Shown here in pieces: positions 31,956 to 34,059 of a stretch of DNA of 34,059 bases. The translations under genes were made by a program, and so were the position numbers. The notes below the pieces were generated by a model, which saw only the letters and a list, made by a program, of their open reading frames with translations, was not told where the DNA came from and did not search any database. The DNA is from Nitrospiraceae bacterium UBA6898 (GTDB lineage: Bacteria > Nitrospirota > Thermodesulfovibrionia > Thermodesulfovibrionales > UBA6898): NCBI GenBank assembly GCA_002448975.1, contig DKBO01000226.1:1-34059 (forward strand), read 5' to 3'. Each line of letters begins with the position of its first letter. Within the stretch, counting starts at the first letter, position 1.

Positions 31956-32762
31956 CTATCGTCTCGGTTCTTCATCCCATCTTTCATGCTTTCCATGAGA
32001 CTGACGGTCTGGTCCTTTCCCCTGGTGTTGCTGCCCCCGAGGTTCGGAACGCTGCTGCTGGGGTTGATGATTTCTCTGCCGCTGCTGATCCTCCGACTGG
32101 CGCTGTTGCTGTTGATAATGCTTATCCCGTTGTTTCTGGGGTTGTTTTTCGTGCTGTTGTCTCTGATAATCTGGTCGCTGCCGCTGGTGTTTTTTGTACT
32201 CTTGTCTCTCCTGCTTATGTCGCTCTACCTCAGGCCTCTTCCGATATTCCTCTTGCCTTTGACGTCTTAATTCCTGCCTTTGGTACTGCGGTCGAGGTCG
32301 ATAGCTCTGGACGCCCCAGGTTCTATGCCTTTCCCAATATCGATTAGTTTTCCAGTTTCTCCAGTTGCTGTGAAGTCGCCGGTAGGGAACCCGTTCATAG
32401 TCCCAGCGGTGTCCGTGCCAATGACGGTCTCTATAGTATCCTCTCCACCCTGGGTCTACGTCATAATAAAAGCTGGGAACATTATCGTAATACGCCCAAC
32501 CCCGGTCATAATAATATGAACGATACCAACGACCTCCCCATGGACGCCACCACCAGCCATTCCAGAAAAAGATGTCCACATCGACGTCTGGAACAGCGTA
32601 CACATCGTATGCATCAGGTACTACTATCACCTCCGGAGGTGCCGAGAAAACGACAGGTGGCGGAAGAGGAAATCCAATGCTTATATTTACCTCTGCACTC
32701 ACAGAAAGCGGGACAACAATTGCCAACGCGAGAAGGATCGAACCCAAAAGTAATTTCTTCAT
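31956..32762 (-). CDS. Secreted Trp/Tyr-rich protein with a Gln/Arg-rich tail (268 aa)
   Basis: Signal peptide 1-23 (LLLGSILLALAIVVPLSVSA). The middle (about 60-150) is rich in Trp, Tyr, Arg and Gly (FFWNGWWWRPWGGRWYRS; GWRGYYRDRHWHGHRWDYE), like the YXWGXW-type secreted proteins of delta-proteobacteria and relatives. The last ~105 residues are almost only Gln, Arg, Glu, Lys and His, low complexity and probably unfolded and basic. The start is firm: AAGGAGGAAC before the ATG and a promoter at 32811-32839. Function unknown; surface or nucleic-acid/polysaccharide binding is a guess. Confidence 0.8.
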   Translation of the reverse strand: MKKLLLGSILLALAIVVPLSVSAEVNISIGFPLPPPVVFSAPPEVIVVPDAYDVYAVPDVDVDIFFWNGWWWRPWGGRWYRSYYYDRGWAYYDNVPSFYYDVDPGWRGYYRDRHWHGHRWDYERVPYRRLHSNWRNWKTNRYWERHRTWGVQSYRPRPQYQRQELRRQRQEEYRKRPEVERHKQERQEYKKHQRQRPDYQRQQHEKQPQKQRDKHYQQQQRQSEDQQRQRNHQPQQQRSEPRGQQHQGKGPDRQSHGKHERWDEEPRR

Positions 32763-33118
32763 TTTGTTCCTCCTTATGAGACAGATCTACTCAATTACTG
32801 CAATTTTTTCATTATACTCCGCATAAGAGTTTCTGAAAAGCAATATTCCGTCTCTTTTCGTCTGCATTGGTGATTTTTCATAATTAATCATATTTTCAAA
32901 GGTGCAGATGTGTCAGGGGCCTACGCTGAGAAAATGGTCTTGCTTATTTCGAGCAGGATGTTACATAACGATGAAGATCTTAGGTCCTTCCTGTAACCAA
33001 CGTCTAGTGCAAGCGACGATACGCCTTTCACCTCCGATTCAGCCTCGCAAGAGAGATTACGGCAACTCCATTTCATAATTTGGTCACTACTCTCCCCTTC
33101 CATTAAATTGCGTATGTA
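32763..33118. other. Intergenic region upstream of the secreted protein gene
   Basis: 356 bases with the minus-strand promoter of the secreted protein gene at its left end. A 60-codon minus-strand frame (32921-33103) has no recognisable family and no strong ribosome binding site. The porin gene ends at 33119. AT-rich stretch around 32870-32900; nothing else seen. Confidence 0.5.
32811..32839 (-). promoter_or_regulatory. Promoter of the secreted Trp/Tyr-rich protein gene
   Basis: TTTTCA (32834-32839), 17-base spacer, TATAAT (32811-32816) on the minus strand; start near 32804, giving a leader of about 42 bases that contains a strong ribosome binding site. Confidence 0.55.
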
Positions 33119-34059
33119 TCAAAAATCAACCTGTAGACGCGTACCGATAGTAAAAGCCGTATCAGTCGCTTTTACTACGGAGTCGATGACCTGAGCATTC
33201 ACCGTAAGATGAACTGCAGGCGTCACCTGGAAGTTATAAAAAACCTCTCCAGCATGCTCGAAGCTGTTGAGTCTCCTGCCCAGAGGTCCAAGAGCGTTTC
33301 GCAGGTCGGATGAGATATGTGTCCCGGCCCAGCCCAACCCCCAGCGGTCGTTGTCCCTTCCCGGAATAAGCATGCCGTATCCACCGATGCCGAAACTGTA
33401 AAACTGATCGATGACATTGCGATCCTTGGGCGCCCACCCGGCACGCCCGAAGATACCTATCCCGACCGGGGGCAGGTGCTTGCGTCCCTCCGCAGGACTT
33501 CCGCCCTTGACCCATAGGTATTGATCGAAGTTGACAAGAAACGCATAATTATTCGTTTTTTGCGCAACCGGCACAACCCCGATAATTTGGCCGATCAGCT
33601 GGCGCGGATCAATGTCGAAAGCTATTAAATCTTTATGGCTGTAACCCACGAGAACAAGATAATGGCCCGGCAGGGTCTCGCCGATTGTCGGAGAAAACTG
33701 GTATTGCCCACCGAGCGTATATTTCCCGTCAAAATTGTCGAATCCGCTCGTCGTGGCGTCGCCTTTGGTCTGAGTGGCGAGAAAGGTCACATTGTTCTTC
33801 TTGTTGGGTGCCCAGGCGATGGCGCCACCCAAGGGCGTATAGGGGATAAAGGCACCCAGGATGGGGTTGTTAACCAGTCCGGTGTATGAAAACTGGGTGC
33901 GCTCGTTATTGGCAAAAAGATTGGTGTCTCCGGCGCCGGAAAAGTTGACCTTCCCCACCATCAGCAGGAAATTCGCCGGGAGCGCCTGCGCCAGGTAAAG
34001 CTCGGGAAGCACGATGGACTCGGAAACATTATGCGTCGGCATGGCCGCATCGAAGTTGG
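33119..34059 (-). CDS. OprB-type carbohydrate-selective porin, C-terminal part (runs off window)
   Basis: The frame is open to the window edge (NFDAA precedes the internal ATG at 34042), so the 5' end is outside. The visible 313 residues are alternating beta strands of an outer-membrane barrel: LPELYLAQALPANFLLMVGKV, GQYQFSPTI, YNFQVTPAVHLTVNAQVI, and a C-terminal strand GTRLQVDF ending in Phe, the signal for barrel insertion. The segments WAPNKKNN and IDQFYSFGIGGYGMLIPGRD, with WGLGWAGTHIS, fit the OprB family. The substrate is unknown. Confidence 0.85.
   Translation of the reverse strand, partial: NFDAAMPTHNVSESIVLPELYLAQALPANFLLMVGKVNFSGAGDTNLFANNERTQFSYTGLVNNPILGAFIPYTPLGGAIAWAPNKKNNVTFLATQTKGDATTSGFDNFDGKYTLGGQYQFSPTIGETLPGHYLVLVGYSHKDLIAFDIDPRQLIGQIIGVVPVAQKTNNYAFLVNFDQYLWVKGGSPAEGRKHLPPVGIGIFGRAGWAPKDRNVIDQFYSFGIGGYGMLIPGRDNDRWGLGWAGTHISSDLRNALGPLGRRLNSFEHAGEVFYNFQVTPAVHLTVNAQVIDSVVKATDTAFTIGTRLQVDF

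Noticed and set aside
1..34059. CRISPR arrays, tRNA or rRNA genes, intact insertion sequences
   Set aside because: No regularly spaced repeats, cloverleaf sequences, rRNA segments or transposase genes were seen.

Overview
The window reads as chromosomal DNA of a free-living Gram-negative bacterium. It carries a complete KDO (lipopolysaccharide core sugar) set kdsB-kdsA-kdsD-kdsC, outer-membrane barrel proteins, a class II c-type cytochrome, a rubredoxin-like protein, a ferritin-like diiron protein, a nickel/cobalt ECF transporter and the selenocysteine insertion genes selA and selB. This mix suits an anaerobic or microaerophilic lineage such as Nitrospirota or Desulfobacterota; the assignment is inference, and no rRNA or tRNA gene is visible to settle it.

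Layout. 1-2312 (minus): 5' part of an M16 zinc peptidase gene, a doubtful small ORF, a small cupin, and a PAS-GGDEF diguanylate cyclase. 2691-16379 (minus): one very long, tightly packed gene string in the order kdsB, pyrG, kdsA, a secreted coiled-coil protein, kdsD, kdsC, pgsA, plsY, a TPR/zinc-ribbon membrane protein, a PATAN (DUF4388) protein with a pseudopilin-like tail, queC, a 92-aa protein, selA, selB. Most junctions overlap or nearly touch, so transcription from the kdsB promoter may run far down the string. 16519-18307 (plus): a small accessory island with a vapBC toxin-antitoxin pair under an operator-like inverted repeat, a truncated ParB-like gene, and a frameshifted BglII-like restriction endonuclease without a methyltransferase. 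18394-20361 (plus): tyrS (apparently leaderless) and an MgtC family protein. 20355-24934 (minus): a nickel/cobalt operon with a promoter, a terminator-like leader hairpin, a 5'-truncated outer-membrane protein gene, cbiM (PDGLE domain fused), cbiQ, cbiO (helical C-terminal domain fused), a NUDIX hydrolase and a His-tailed cupin. 25036-31070 (plus): purF, a consensus promoter, a 31-codon leader ORF coupled to an M29 aminopeptidase, cutA, pfkA, a rubredoxin-like protein, a membrane protein with an apparent one-base frameshift, a c6/c553-like cytochrome and a ferritin-like protein. 31071-34059: a small AT-rich membrane protein gene, a decayed 3' remnant of a second ferritin-like gene, a secreted Trp/Tyr-rich and Gln/Arg-rich protein (minus), and the 3' part of an OprB-type porin gene (minus).

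Together the long minus-strand string couples envelope precursor supply (CTP, KDO, phospholipid acylation and phosphatidylglycerophosphate synthesis) with tRNA modification and selenocysteine insertion. No complete novel defence or metabolic system can be claimed from sequence alone. The most interesting signals are: the PATAN-pseudopilin fusion with its TPR/zinc-ribbon partner; the promoter plus terminator-like leader ahead of the Ni/Co operon; several genes that seem to be leaderless; a coupled leader peptide ahead of the M29 aminopeptidase; and signs of gene decay (ParB fragment, endonuclease frameshift, ferritin-like remnant, truncated barrel gene).
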